From NCBI GenBank assembly GCA_024234735.1, contig JACKNV010000002.1, positions 248,001 to 312,000 of the forward strand: a stretch of DNA of 64,000 bases, read 5' to 3'. This document shows positions 24,270 through 32,222 of this stretch, piece by piece. The notes under the pieces are model-generated. The model worked only from the letters and a program-made list of their open reading frames with translations. It had not been told where the DNA came from and did no database searches. This DNA comes from Pseudomonadales bacterium. Its GTDB lineage: Bacteria > Pseudomonadota > Gammaproteobacteria > Pseudomonadales > Halieaceae. The stretch's first letter is position 1, and each line of letters begins with the position of its first letter. The position numbers and the translations under genes were made by a program.

Positions 24270-25634
24270 ATGTACAAGAATGCGTTGGCAGCAGTACTTT
24301 TGGGGTCCCTGGCGGCCAGTGGTGCGACGGCTGCTGTAGCGCCTGAGCAGGCCGCCCGTTTGGGCGACAGCCTGACACCCATCGGCGCGGAAATGGCCGG
24401 TAACGAGGACGGCAGTATCCCCGCCTGGAACCCCAAGGGTCCGGCCCTGCCAGCCGGTTTTGAGCCGGGAACCGGCGACTACCTGAATCCCTACGCCGAC
24501 GAGAAGCCGCTGTTCACCATCGATGGCAGTAATTGGGAGCAATACGCCGACAATCTCACCGAGGGTACCAAGGGTGTCATGAAGAAATTGGGGCCGAAAG
24601 GCTTCAAGATGCACGTGTATCCGACCAAGCGCGATGTCGTGTTTCCCGAGTGGGTCTGGGAGAACACCCGGAAAAATGCCACCACCGCGAAGATGGTCGC
24701 AGACGGGCAAAAGCTTGAGGGCAACCTGCCGGGCGTACCTTTTCCCATCCCCCAGTCCGGGATGGAGGTCATGTGGAACCACATGATTCGCTATACCACC
24801 GACTACACCATGGGGTACGACGTCTACTACGTCAGCAGTGACGGCAAACCCATCCTCTCAACAACCGGCTACAACACCAACGTCTATCCCGGCTTCCAGG
24901 AAGATCACCGCGACAAGGAGTTCGGCGATACCCCCTGGGTGAAGTTGCGTATCAACTACAACGCGCCGGCCCGGCGGGCGGGGGAAATCCTGCTGGTCTG
25001 GGAGCCCGGCGCCGATTACACCGAGGGCAAGGGTCGCAAGGCCTGGCAGTACCTGACCGGCCAGCGGCGCGTGCGCCTGGCGCCGGCCGTGTCTTTCGAT
25101 ACCCCCAATCCGGGTGTTGCAGGTACCTCCACCTACGATGACTCATACATCTATAACGGCTCGCTGGAGCGCTTCAACTGGAAGCTGGTCGGCAAGCAGG
25201 AGATGTACGTCCCCTACAACACCTATGCCTTCAGCTTTCAAACACCCATCGGCGATATGCTGGCTGCAGATTTCCTGGACCCGGAGTACATCCGCTGGGA
25301 GAAGCACAGGGTGTGGGTGGTCGAGGCCGAGTTAAAACCGGGTATGCGCCATCTCTACAGCAAGCGTCGCTACTATATCGATGAGGATTCCTGGACCGCG
25401 CTTGCGAATGACAACTACGATGGTCGCGGCACCCTGTGGCGGGTTCAATACGCCTATGCCACCCCGCTGTATGACATCAAGTCGTTTTTCGCGGCGCCCT
25501 ACGGCGCCTACGACCTGCTCCAGGGCATCTACAATCTCAACGCCAAGCCCATTCCGGGCGAGTACCAGAACGGGGTTGAGGAAAATGATATGTATTTCAC
25601 GCCCAAGGGTATGGCCCGTGCCGGTGTACGCTAG
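24270..25634 (+). CDS. DUF1329-family periplasmic protein (LolA/LolB-like fold family)
   Basis: 454 residues from an ATG with GAGGT 8 nt upstream. The signal peptide is MYKNALAAVLLGSLAASGATA. Mature sequence blocks DSLTPIGAEMAGNEDGSIPAWN, WNHMIRYT, GQRRVRLAPAVSFDTPNP, RFNWKLVGKQEMYVPYN and YYIDEDSWTALANDNYDGRGTLWRVQYA match DUF1329. That family is related in fold to outer-membrane lipoprotein-sorting proteins with a hydrophobic cavity, so a role in carrying a lipid between the membranes is a reasonable inference. It is 96 bp downstream of the DUF1302 gene. Confidence 0.87.
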   Translation: MYKNALAAVLLGSLAASGATAAVAPEQAARLGDSLTPIGAEMAGNEDGSIPAWNPKGPALPAGFEPGTGDYLNPYADEKPLFTIDGSNWEQYADNLTEGTKGVMKKLGPKGFKMHVYPTKRDVVFPEWVWENTRKNATTAKMVADGQKLEGNLPGVPFPIPQSGMEVMWNHMIRYTTDYTMGYDVYYVSSDGKPILSTTGYNTNVYPGFQEDHRDKEFGDTPWVKLRINYNAPARRAGEILLVWEPGADYTEGKGRKAWQYLTGQRRVRLAPAVSFDTPNPGVAGTSTYDDSYIYNGSLERFNWKLVGKQEMYVPYNTYAFSFQTPIGDMLAADFLDPEYIRWEKHRVWVVEAELKPGMRHLYSKRRYYIDEDSWTALANDNYDGRGTLWRVQYAYATPLYDIKSFFAAPYGAYDLLQGIYNLNAKPIPGEYQNGVEENDMYFTPKGMARAGVR

Positions 25635-25719
25635 CGCGTAGTGAGTTCTAGCTGGGCGTTGCGTCTGTGGCGCCCTATTTACTTCAACCAGAGTAATAAA
25701 TAAAAGTGGAAGCAGAATC

Positions 25720-26814
25720 ATGGCAATAAGAAACGCTCTGCTCGGTCTGGGAATAGTGCTGGCTGCGATGTCGTTGCCCGCCACCCTGGCCAGCGCCACC
25801 ACCACCTATGACGTGCTTAAACTGCCTGCCGCGCCCACCAGGATGGCGGACAAAGCACCCCTGTTCGTCGTCAAGAAATTTGGTGACCGGTATTTTGCCG
25901 CGGGTGATCGCGGCCATATCATCTACTCGGATGACAATGGCAAGACCTGGACCCAGGCCGAGGTGCCGGTGAGGTCGACCCTGCTGGATATCGACTTCGT
26001 AAACGAACAGCAGGGCTGGGCAGTGGGTCACGAGGGCGTCATCCTGCACACCACTGACGGTGGCAAGACCTGGGAGTTGCAGTATGACGGTCTGCGTTAC
26101 GGTGAGGAGGGCCTCGCCTATTACGAGAAAATGGCAGAAGAAGATCCCGACAATGAACTCTACCAATACCTGATCGGGGAGATGGATTTCGCCATTTCCC
26201 AGGGCGCCGACAAGCCCTTTTTCAGCGTCAACATGCACGACGAGCTGCACGGCCATGTAGGCGGTGCCTACGGCATGTTGATGGAGACCCAGGACGGCGG
26301 CAAGCACTGGGAGCATCGGCTGCACAATGTCGACAATGATGCTTTCAACCACCTTTTCGATGTCTCGCCGCTGCCGGAGCCCGGGCGTTTCTTCCTCTCG
26401 GGTGAAGCCGGACTCCTGCTGATCGGTGACATCAATGAGAACAGGGCTGAGCGGGTGCACTCGGTACCCTGGGAAGGCAGCTTTTTCGCCACCGTGGACG
26501 CGGCCGATGGCGCCATCGTCATGGGCGGCCTGCGCGGCAGGATGTACCGCACCATGGACGAGGGCCAGACCTGGACGGTGGTGGAAAAGCCGCCCACCAG
26601 TGCCATCGTCGCGGAGATACGCCTGCAGGATGACACTCTGGTCGCCGCGGGGGTCGCCGGCGAGTTCCTCGTCAGCAAGGACAATGGCCAGAGTTATACC
26701 CTGGACCCCGCATCGGGCACGGTCGGTCCGGTGTTTGCCATAGCCGAGGGCGATGATCACTCCCTGGTGGTTGCTGGCCCCAAGGGCATCAAGACAGTGA
26801 CGTTGGCGCAGTAA
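25720..26814 (+). CDS. periplasmic YCF48/BNR-repeat beta-propeller protein
   Basis: 364 residues with a signal peptide (MAIRNALLGLGIVLAAMSLPATLASA). At least four Asp-box repeats are visible (SDDNGKTW, TTDGGKTW, TQDGGKHW, TMDEGQTW, and a weaker SKDNGQSY), each preceded by a G-x-I or GWAVGHEG strand, indicating a YCF48-type propeller. Plant and cyanobacterial YCF48 is an assembly factor for photosystem II; in proteobacteria this subgroup accompanies RND/MMPL transporters, where it may act as an assembly or adaptor protein. It is third in the operon; 25 bp separate it from the transporter gene. Confidence 0.85.
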   Translation: MAIRNALLGLGIVLAAMSLPATLASATTTYDVLKLPAAPTRMADKAPLFVVKKFGDRYFAAGDRGHIIYSDDNGKTWTQAEVPVRSTLLDIDFVNEQQGWAVGHEGVILHTTDGGKTWELQYDGLRYGEEGLAYYEKMAEEDPDNELYQYLIGEMDFAISQGADKPFFSVNMHDELHGHVGGAYGMLMETQDGGKHWEHRLHNVDNDAFNHLFDVSPLPEPGRFFLSGEAGLLLIGDINENRAERVHSVPWEGSFFATVDAADGAIVMGGLRGRMYRTMDEGQTWTVVEKPPTSAIVAEIRLQDDTLVAAGVAGEFLVSKDNGQSYTLDPASGTVGPVFAIAEGDDHSLVVAGPKGIKTVTLAQ

Positions 26815-26839
26815 TAACAACAAATTTCGGAGATTCGCA

Positions 26840-29236
26840 ATGGCTCACGCAACCTCGTCAGACGACCTGCCGATCATCACGGACATCAAGGATTTCGACC
26901 CCCAGTCCGGGACGTTCCTGGAAAAACTGGTATTCAACCACCGCGCGATCGTGGTGGTGCTGTGCCTGATTGTCACCGTCATACTCGGCTACCAGGCCAC
27001 CAAAATCCAGCTGCAGGCGGGTTTCGAGAAAACCCTGCCCAAGGCGCACCAGTACGTGATCAACTACCAGGCCAACGCCAATGAACTGAAGGGCCTGGGT
27101 AACAACCTGCGGGTTGCAGTGGCGGTGAAAGAGGGCACGATCTTCACCAAGGAGAACCTCAAGTTCCTCGAGGAGGTAAACGACGAATTGTTTTTCATGC
27201 CCGGCGTTGACCGCAACGGCATGAAATCGATCTGGACGCCCAACACCCGCTGGCGGGTGGTGACGGAAGAGGGCTTCGAGGGCGGCCCGGTCATCCCCGG
27301 GGATTACGACGGCTCGCAGGAGTCAATCGAGGAGATCAAGGTCAATATCGCCCGCGCCGGTATCATGGGCGACCTGGTCGCCAACGACGGCAAGTCCGCC
27401 GCCATCATCGTACCCCTGCTGGATATCAACCCGGAGACGGGCGAGCGCCTGGATTATGCGGAACTCGGGGTCAAACTGGAGGAAATCCGCGAGAAATTCA
27501 CCGCAGGCAATCCCGACCGCTCCATCCACATCATCGGTTTCGCCAAGCTGATAGGCGACCTGATCGACGGTCTGTTTTCGGTAATGATGTTTTTCGGGAT
27601 CGCCGTCGTGATCACGATCCTCCTGTTGTATATGTACACCCGCTGTATCCGCTCCACGCTGATGGTCGTCGCCTGTACCCTGGTGGCGGTGGTGTGGCAG
27701 TTGGGTATTCTGGCGACGCTCGGCTATGAACTGGACCCTTTTTCCATCCTGGTCCCGTTCCTGGTTTTTGCCATCGGGGTTAGCCACGGTGCCCAGAAGC
27801 TCAACGGTGTTATGCAGGATATCGGCCGCGGCACCGTGCCTTACGTGGCGGCTCGCTATACGTTTCGCCGCCTGTTCCTGGCCGGGGTGACCGCCCTGTT
27901 GTCTGACGGGGTGGGCTTCGCGGTGCTGATGATCATCCAGATCCAGGTTATCCAGGACCTGGCGATCACCGCCAGTATCGGGGTACTGGTGCTGATTTTC
28001 ACCAACCTCATCCTGGTGCCGGTCACCCTGTCCTACACGGGGGTCGGCAAGAAGTGCGCGGAGCGCGCCGGTCAGCCGGTGAAGAGCCCGGAGGACATGC
28101 ACTGGCTGTGGCGCTTCCTGTTGCTGTTCACCCACAAGGGGCCTGCTGCCGTCGCCATCGTGGTGGGGATACTGATGGCCATAGGAGGCTTTTACGTTTC
28201 CAAGGATCTGCAGATCGGTGACCTGGACCCGGGCGCGCCGGAGTTGCGGGCCAACTCCCGCTACAACAAGGATGTGTCATTCGTGATCCACAACTACTCG
28301 GTGAGCACCGATGTGTTCGCGGTGATCGTCAAGACGCCACCCGATGGTTGCGTGGATTACGAGCACCTCAGCCTGGCCAACGAATTGGAGTGGCGCCTGC
28401 GCCAGCTACCGGGTGTCGAGGACGTGCGCGGCCTGAATGTGCGCACCCGGCAGATCATGTCCGGCATCAACGAGGGCTTCCCCAAATGGCTGGCGCTGTT
28501 CCGCAACCAGGACACCATCAACTACGCGGTGAACGAACTGGTTACCCTCGAGTACGTGGATCCGGGCTGCTCGATCTGGCCGATGCTGGTCTACCTGGCT
28601 GATCACAAGGCGGCGACCCTGACGCGGGTGGTCGATGCCCTGGAGCAGTTCAACGAGGAATGGCCCAGCGCCAAAGCTGAATTCCTGGGTGCGGCCGGCA
28701 GCTCCGGTTTCGAGGCGGCCACCAACATCGTGGTGAAAAAGGCCAATCGGGAGATGCTGTTCTACGTCTACGGCGCGGTCATCCTGCTTTGTATGCTGAC
28801 TTTCCGCTCCGTACCCGGTGTGGTTTGTGCCGTGCTGCCGCTGATGCTGACCTCCATTCTGTGCGAGGCATTGATGGTATGGCTTGGCATCGGCGTCAAG
28901 GTTGCGACCCTGCCGGTCATTGCCCTGGGTGTCGGTATCGGGGTCGATTACGCCCTGTATGTACTGACCTGGATCCTGGCCAGGGAGCGCGCCGGCCTGA
29001 ACCTGACCGATGCCTACTATGAAACCCTGAACTTCACCGGGCGGGTGGTGGCACTGATTGGCGTCACCCTGGCGGCCGGTGTTATCACCTGGTCGATGTC
29101 GCCGATCAAGTTCCAGGCTGACATGGGTATTCTGCTCACCTTCATGTTCATCTGGAACATGTTCGGGGCGCTGATCCTGATGCCGGCCCTGGCCGCGTTC
29201 ATGCTCAAGCCTCGCAAGGTGGAGGATGCCGCCTGA
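26840..29236 (+). CDS. RND/MMPL-family inner-membrane transporter
   Basis: 798 residues with CGGAG upstream. One hydrophobic segment at about 35-52 is followed by a ~200-residue periplasmic loop, a five-helix bundle with charged/Gly motifs (FAIGVSHGAQKLNG, LSDGVGFAVL), a second periplasmic loop, and a second bundle (LPVIALGVGIGVDYALYVLTWIL, TGRVVALIGVTLAAGVITWSM). This is the duplicated RND topology of the HAE3/MMPL type. GVGIGVDYALY carries the membrane Asp expected for proton coupling. No membrane-fusion protein or TolC is encoded beside it; the DUF1302, DUF1329 and YCF48 proteins probably replace them. The substrate is likely hydrophobic. Confidence 0.92.
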   Translation: MAHATSSDDLPIITDIKDFDPQSGTFLEKLVFNHRAIVVVLCLIVTVILGYQATKIQLQAGFEKTLPKAHQYVINYQANANELKGLGNNLRVAVAVKEGTIFTKENLKFLEEVNDELFFMPGVDRNGMKSIWTPNTRWRVVTEEGFEGGPVIPGDYDGSQESIEEIKVNIARAGIMGDLVANDGKSAAIIVPLLDINPETGERLDYAELGVKLEEIREKFTAGNPDRSIHIIGFAKLIGDLIDGLFSVMMFFGIAVVITILLLYMYTRCIRSTLMVVACTLVAVVWQLGILATLGYELDPFSILVPFLVFAIGVSHGAQKLNGVMQDIGRGTVPYVAARYTFRRLFLAGVTALLSDGVGFAVLMIIQIQVIQDLAITASIGVLVLIFTNLILVPVTLSYTGVGKKCAERAGQPVKSPEDMHWLWRFLLLFTHKGPAAVAIVVGILMAIGGFYVSKDLQIGDLDPGAPELRANSRYNKDVSFVIHNYSVSTDVFAVIVKTPPDGCVDYEHLSLANELEWRLRQLPGVEDVRGLNVRTRQIMSGINEGFPKWLALFRNQDTINYAVNELVTLEYVDPGCSIWPMLVYLADHKAATLTRVVDALEQFNEEWPSAKAEFLGAAGSSGFEAATNIVVKKANREMLFYVYGAVILLCMLTFRSVPGVVCAVLPLMLTSILCEALMVWLGIGVKVATLPVIALGVGIGVDYALYVLTWILARERAGLNLTDAYYETLNFTGRVVALIGVTLAAGVITWSMSPIKFQADMGILLTFMFIWNMFGALILMPALAAFMLKPRKVEDAA

Positions 29237-29275
29237 AATAGCCAATAGCCGCGTCGATCGGCCGGCGCCACAGAG

Positions 29276-29310
29276 CGGCCGCTGCCTTTAGGCAGCGGCC
29301 GGTTTGTTTT
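29276..29310 (+). terminator. rho-independent terminator of the DUF1302-RND operon
   Basis: Perfect 11-bp stem CGGCCGCTGCC (29276-29286) / GGCAGCGGCCG (29291-29301) with a TTTA loop, followed by GTTTGTTTT. It lies 40 bp past the transporter stop codon and closes the four-gene unit. Confidence 0.92.
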
Positions 29311-29417
29311 CAGGTGATGTGCCCGTCGGCGCTTGGGTAAATCGCCGGAGGTATGGATGCTGGCGGCGATGACGCGACGCAGGGTGTCGGCACTGGATTG
29401 TTGGAGATTGACAGAGC

Positions 29418-30056
29418 ATGCATACTTCGACCTGGCGGCTGGTCACTGCGTTCACGCTAATCCTGCTAGCCGCCTGCACTACTCCCACGATGCAGGACCA
29501 GCCCAGCACTGAATTTGCCCCTGCCGAACTGTACCCGGTGACCAACACGGGTTTTGCCGAGGCTTTCGTCGCCCGGGATGCGCGGCTGTCCGGTTATCGT
29601 AGATTGCATGTGTTACCCCTGGATACCGCCGCCATCGACATCCCCCAGACCCTGGTCATGGGAACCACCAGGGGCGACTGGTTGATGACCCCCGAGCGCG
29701 AACAGGCACTGCAGCAGGCCTGGGCCGAAGCCATGGATGAGGCGTTTTCCAGCTACCAGCGCGCCACTACCGGTGCCGGAGTATTGCGTATAGCCGCAAA
29801 AATCACCCGTATCGAGCCGGGGCGCCCGACCACGACGACCATCGGCGGCGGCCTGGCGGGGGCCTCCTCCCGGGATGTGGTCGAAGTATCGATCGAGATC
29901 AGGCTTTACGCCCAGGACAGCGATGCGCTGCTGGCGGTAATACGTGACAGTCGCACCATGACTGCGGTGGCCATGGCCAGGACTGCACCGGTGGGAATAG
30001 TGGAAATGTTCAGATCGTGGACGGCGCTCTTACACACCCGGATCTCGGGGGAGTAA
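29418..30056 (+). CDS. DUF3313-family lipoprotein
   Basis: 212 residues. The lipoprotein signal is MHTSTWRLVTAFTLILLAAC with Cys20. The mature domain (SGYRRLHVLPLDTAAID, WAEAMDEAFSSY, VLRIAAKITRIEPGRP, EVSIEIRLYAQDSDALLAVI) matches the DUF3313 pattern seen in many gammaproteobacterial envelope proteins; its role is unknown. It lies after the terminator of the RND operon, on the same strand, so it has its own transcription. The ribosome binding site is weak. Confidence 0.75.
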   Translation: MHTSTWRLVTAFTLILLAACTTPTMQDQPSTEFAPAELYPVTNTGFAEAFVARDARLSGYRRLHVLPLDTAAIDIPQTLVMGTTRGDWLMTPEREQALQQAWAEAMDEAFSSYQRATTGAGVLRIAAKITRIEPGRPTTTTIGGGLAGASSRDVVEVSIEIRLYAQDSDALLAVIRDSRTMTAVAMARTAPVGIVEMFRSWTALLHTRISGE

Positions 30057-30136
30057 GCCAGCCGGCTGTCGTGACGGGCCCCGGGCCTTGCGGGCAGCCG
30101 ACTGGTCAGTGGTACAGGTCGGGTCGGGCGGCTTGC

Positions 30137-30238
30137 TCAGCAGCCTTTTTTGTCAAAACCCGTTTCCTCGTTAGCGTGCTTCTCCTGCCATACAGCCAGG
30201 GCCAGTATCGACGCATACAGTGAAAGTATAATAGACAT
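30137..30238 (-). CDS. candidate 33-residue single-span membrane peptide
   Basis: An ATG at 30238 is preceded by AAAGAGGTGAACATC, a strong ribosome binding site at proper spacing. The peptide begins MSIILSLYASILALAVW, one short hydrophobic helix, followed by a charged tail (QEKHANEETGFDKK) ending Gly-Cys before TGA. It is divergent from the LysR gene, with two palindromes in the intervening DNA. The good ribosome binding site and hydrophobic/charged layout favour a real small protein; no homologue is recognised and chance cannot be excluded. Confidence 0.45.
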   Translation of the reverse strand: MSIILSLYASILALAVWQEKHANEETGFDKKGC

Positions 30239-30262
30239 GATGTTCACCTCTTTGGGTTGAGG

Positions 30263-30282
30263 CCGGTCAGTAATCTGACTGG
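30263..30282. promoter_or_regulatory. inverted repeat upstream of the 33-residue ORF
   Basis: CCGGTCAG (30263-30270) and CTGACTGG (30275-30282) flank TAAT and pair except for one G-T position. In the leftward transcript it would form a hairpin just before the AGAGGTG ribosome binding site. It could equally be a protein-binding site. Confidence 0.4.
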
Positions 30283-30340
30283 CTGTTTGTTAAGGTATAG
30301 GCGGCCTTCCGATTCTTCAAATGGCAAGAATTCAGGTATT

Positions 30341-30359
30341 ATATGAATTAGATTCATAT
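30341..30359. promoter_or_regulatory. perfect palindrome, probable LysR-type operator
   Basis: ATATGAAT-TAG-ATTCATAT is a perfect 8-3-8 palindrome and contains a T-N11-A motif (30342 to 30354), the classical recognition element of LysR regulators. It is 17 bp upstream of the LysR start codon and about 100 bp from the start of the divergent small ORF, the usual position for autoregulation plus divergent target control. Confidence 0.7.
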
Positions 30360-30375
30360 TACAAAGAGCGAAAGG

Positions 30376-31362
30376 ATGGACATACGCGAACTGGGGCGCC
30401 TCGACCTCAACCTGCTGGTGGCCCTGGAAGCACTGCTGGAGGAGCGCAGCGTCTCCCGAGCAGCGCAGCGCCTGTTCATTACCCAGTCGGCCATGAGCAA
30501 AACCCTGGGCCGCCTGCGCGAACTGTTCGACGACCCTTTGTTCGTGCGTCGGGGCAGTGGCATGATCCCCACGCCCCGCGCCGAGCAGCTGGCAGCGCGA
30601 CTGCCCCAGGTGCTGCTGGCCGTGCAGGGCATGTTCGCCCCTGCCAGTTTCGACCCCGCTGCCTACGTGGGACAGTTCAACCTGCTGGTGCAGGGGCATA
30701 TGGGTGTCTGGTTGCTGCCCATGTTGCTGCGGCGGCTGGAGGAACGGGCACCGGGCATCCGCCTGGCCACCCTGACACGGGTGGACGAGCCCTTCGAGCA
30801 ACTCAGCAACGGCAAGCTGGATTTTCTGCTGCAGGCCGAGCGGCAGAGCTATCCGGGTGAGCTTCGCCTCACCACGATAGGCTATGCGCCGCCCACGCTG
30901 CTGGCCCGCAAGGGGCATCCCCTGGAGGGGCAGGAAATCACCTGGGAACGCGTACTGCAGTTTCCCCATGTGCAGTTGAGCCTGGATGAGCTCCGGGAGA
31001 TACAGATCCGCACCGGCGAGGACTCCAGCCTGATGAAGCACCTGCGTGCAGCGGTGCCCAATCTGCAGACTGACCAGTTGTATACCGCGGTACAGGTGGT
31101 GCGCCAGTCCGACTACCTGTTTCCGGCTCCACCCCTGTTCATGGAGCAGGACGATATCAGCAAGGAGCTGATCGCGCTGCCGCTGCCCGAGGGGGAAGAG
31201 GTCACTGTTAAATATGTCATGGTCAACCACGAGCGGGTCAACCACTCCGCGCCCCACGAATTTCTCTACCGCGAGATGCTGGCGGTGATAGATATCTTCC
31301 GATCGCGATACGATCTGCCCCCGCTTGAGGAATTGCGCAAGTTGCGGATGCTCGACTACTGA
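30376..31362 (+). CDS. LysR-family transcriptional regulator
   Basis: 328 residues. The N-terminal winged helix-turn-helix reads LNLLVALEALLEERSVSRAAQRLFITQSAMSKTLGRLRELFDDPLFVR, as in LysR proteins (given here in family-typical order: helix, turn, recognition helix with QSAMSKTL). The effector-binding domain follows from about residue 90. It resembles the NodD/LinR-like subgroup by its DPLFVRRGSGMIPTPRAE segment. It is located after the RND operon and DUF3313 gene; a palindrome at 30341-30359 is a likely binding site. The target may be the divergent 33-residue ORF, its own gene or the envelope operon. The inducer is unknown. Confidence 0.92.
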   Translation: MDIRELGRLDLNLLVALEALLEERSVSRAAQRLFITQSAMSKTLGRLRELFDDPLFVRRGSGMIPTPRAEQLAARLPQVLLAVQGMFAPASFDPAAYVGQFNLLVQGHMGVWLLPMLLRRLEERAPGIRLATLTRVDEPFEQLSNGKLDFLLQAERQSYPGELRLTTIGYAPPTLLARKGHPLEGQEITWERVLQFPHVQLSLDELREIQIRTGEDSSLMKHLRAAVPNLQTDQLYTAVQVVRQSDYLFPAPPLFMEQDDISKELIALPLPEGEEVTVKYVMVNHERVNHSAPHEFLYREMLAVIDIFRSRYDLPPLEELRKLRMLDY

Positions 31363-31381
31363 AAGTATAGCCCCGTGCACT

Positions 31382-31409
31382 GTGACAGCTGGGCCGGGAC
31401 TGCTATTAT
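31382..31409 (+). promoter_or_regulatory. candidate sigma-70 promoter of the TonB operon
   Basis: GTGACA (31382-31387) and TATTAT (31404-31409) are separated by 16 bp, five of six matches at -35 and a good -10. The start of the first gene is at 31446. The -10 overlaps one arm of the palindrome described next. Confidence 0.55.
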
Positions 31410-31430
31410 GGCAGTCATAAGGTCATAATA
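31404..31430. promoter_or_regulatory. inverted repeat over the TonB operon -10, candidate repressor operator
   Basis: TATTATG (31404-31410) and CATAATA (31424-31430) form a perfect 7-bp inverted repeat around 13 bp; a nested TTATG-N5-CATAA lies inside. The placement over the -10 and the expected start point suggests repression. It does not match the Fur 7-1-7 pattern seen at 62.8 kb. Confidence 0.5.
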
Positions 31431-31445
31431 ACGGGGTTTGCATCG

Positions 31446-32222
31446 ATGCATCCGTTCGGGAACAAGCGCCTGCTCGCCGGGGCGGGCACGCTGGCGCTCA
31501 CGCTGGCGCTGGGTGGCAACGCAGCGGAGATCAAGGACAGCCTGAAGGTGGTGGCAGCCACCAACGACAGCGCGTCCGCTTCCCAGGAAAAAATCGACCA
31601 GCTGGCCAGGGACACCCGGAACCTGGTGGAGGAATACCGCAAACTGCTGGACGGTTCCGAGTACCAGGCGGCGTTTACCCGCGAACTGGAGGAACTGGCA
31701 GCGGCGCAGGAGCAACAGCTGGCCTCCCTGCGGGAGCAGATCACCCAGGCGCGGATTACCCAGCAGCGCATTGTCCCGCTCATGCGCAGCATGGCGGACG
31801 CGCTGGAAAACTTTGTCATCCTGGACCTGCCATTCCACCAGGATGAGCGTATCGGTGCCGTGCTGGAGCTGAAGGAGCGACTGCGCCAGCCGGACATTTC
31901 AGTCTCCGCCAAATTCCGCACGCTGCTGGAGGCCTACCAACTGGAGCAGGCCTACGGCGGCAACGTCGAATCCTGGCGGGGCCCGCTGGTATTCGGGGGG
32001 GAGGACCTGTCCGTCGAGTTCCTGCGCATCGGTCGTGTGGCGCTGTATTTCCAGACCCTGGACGGCCAGGTGAGCGGCTATTGGGACGCGGTGCAGCGCG
32101 ACTGGGCGCTGTTCGACGGGGACTATAATCGCGAACTGGCCCGGGCGTTGCGGGTCGCACAGGGCCTGGTAGCGCCTCAGCTGCTGCAACTGCCGATGCC
32201 GGTTCTGGGGAATCAGTCATGA
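31446..32222 (+). CDS. DUF3450 periplasmic coiled-coil protein of a TonB system
   Basis: 258 residues, with a signal peptide ending near ALGGNAAE. The mature protein opens with a long amphipathic helix (SASQEKIDQLARDTRNLVEEYRKLLDGSEYQ ... ELEELAAAQEQQLASLREQI, coiled-coil heptads), followed by a folded domain with MADALENFVILDLPFHQDERIGAV and QTLDGQVSGYWDAVQRDW. This is the DUF3450 pattern, found at the head of TonB2/TtpC-type operons. The stop codon overlaps the next start (ATGA), implying translational coupling to the ExbB-like gene. It probably contacts the energiser complex in the periplasm. Confidence 0.85.
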   Translation: MHPFGNKRLLAGAGTLALTLALGGNAAEIKDSLKVVAATNDSASASQEKIDQLARDTRNLVEEYRKLLDGSEYQAAFTRELEELAAAQEQQLASLREQITQARITQQRIVPLMRSMADALENFVILDLPFHQDERIGAVLELKERLRQPDISVSAKFRTLLEAYQLEQAYGGNVESWRGPLVFGGEDLSVEFLRIGRVALYFQTLDGQVSGYWDAVQRDWALFDGDYNRELARALRVAQGLVAPQLLQLPMPVLGNQS

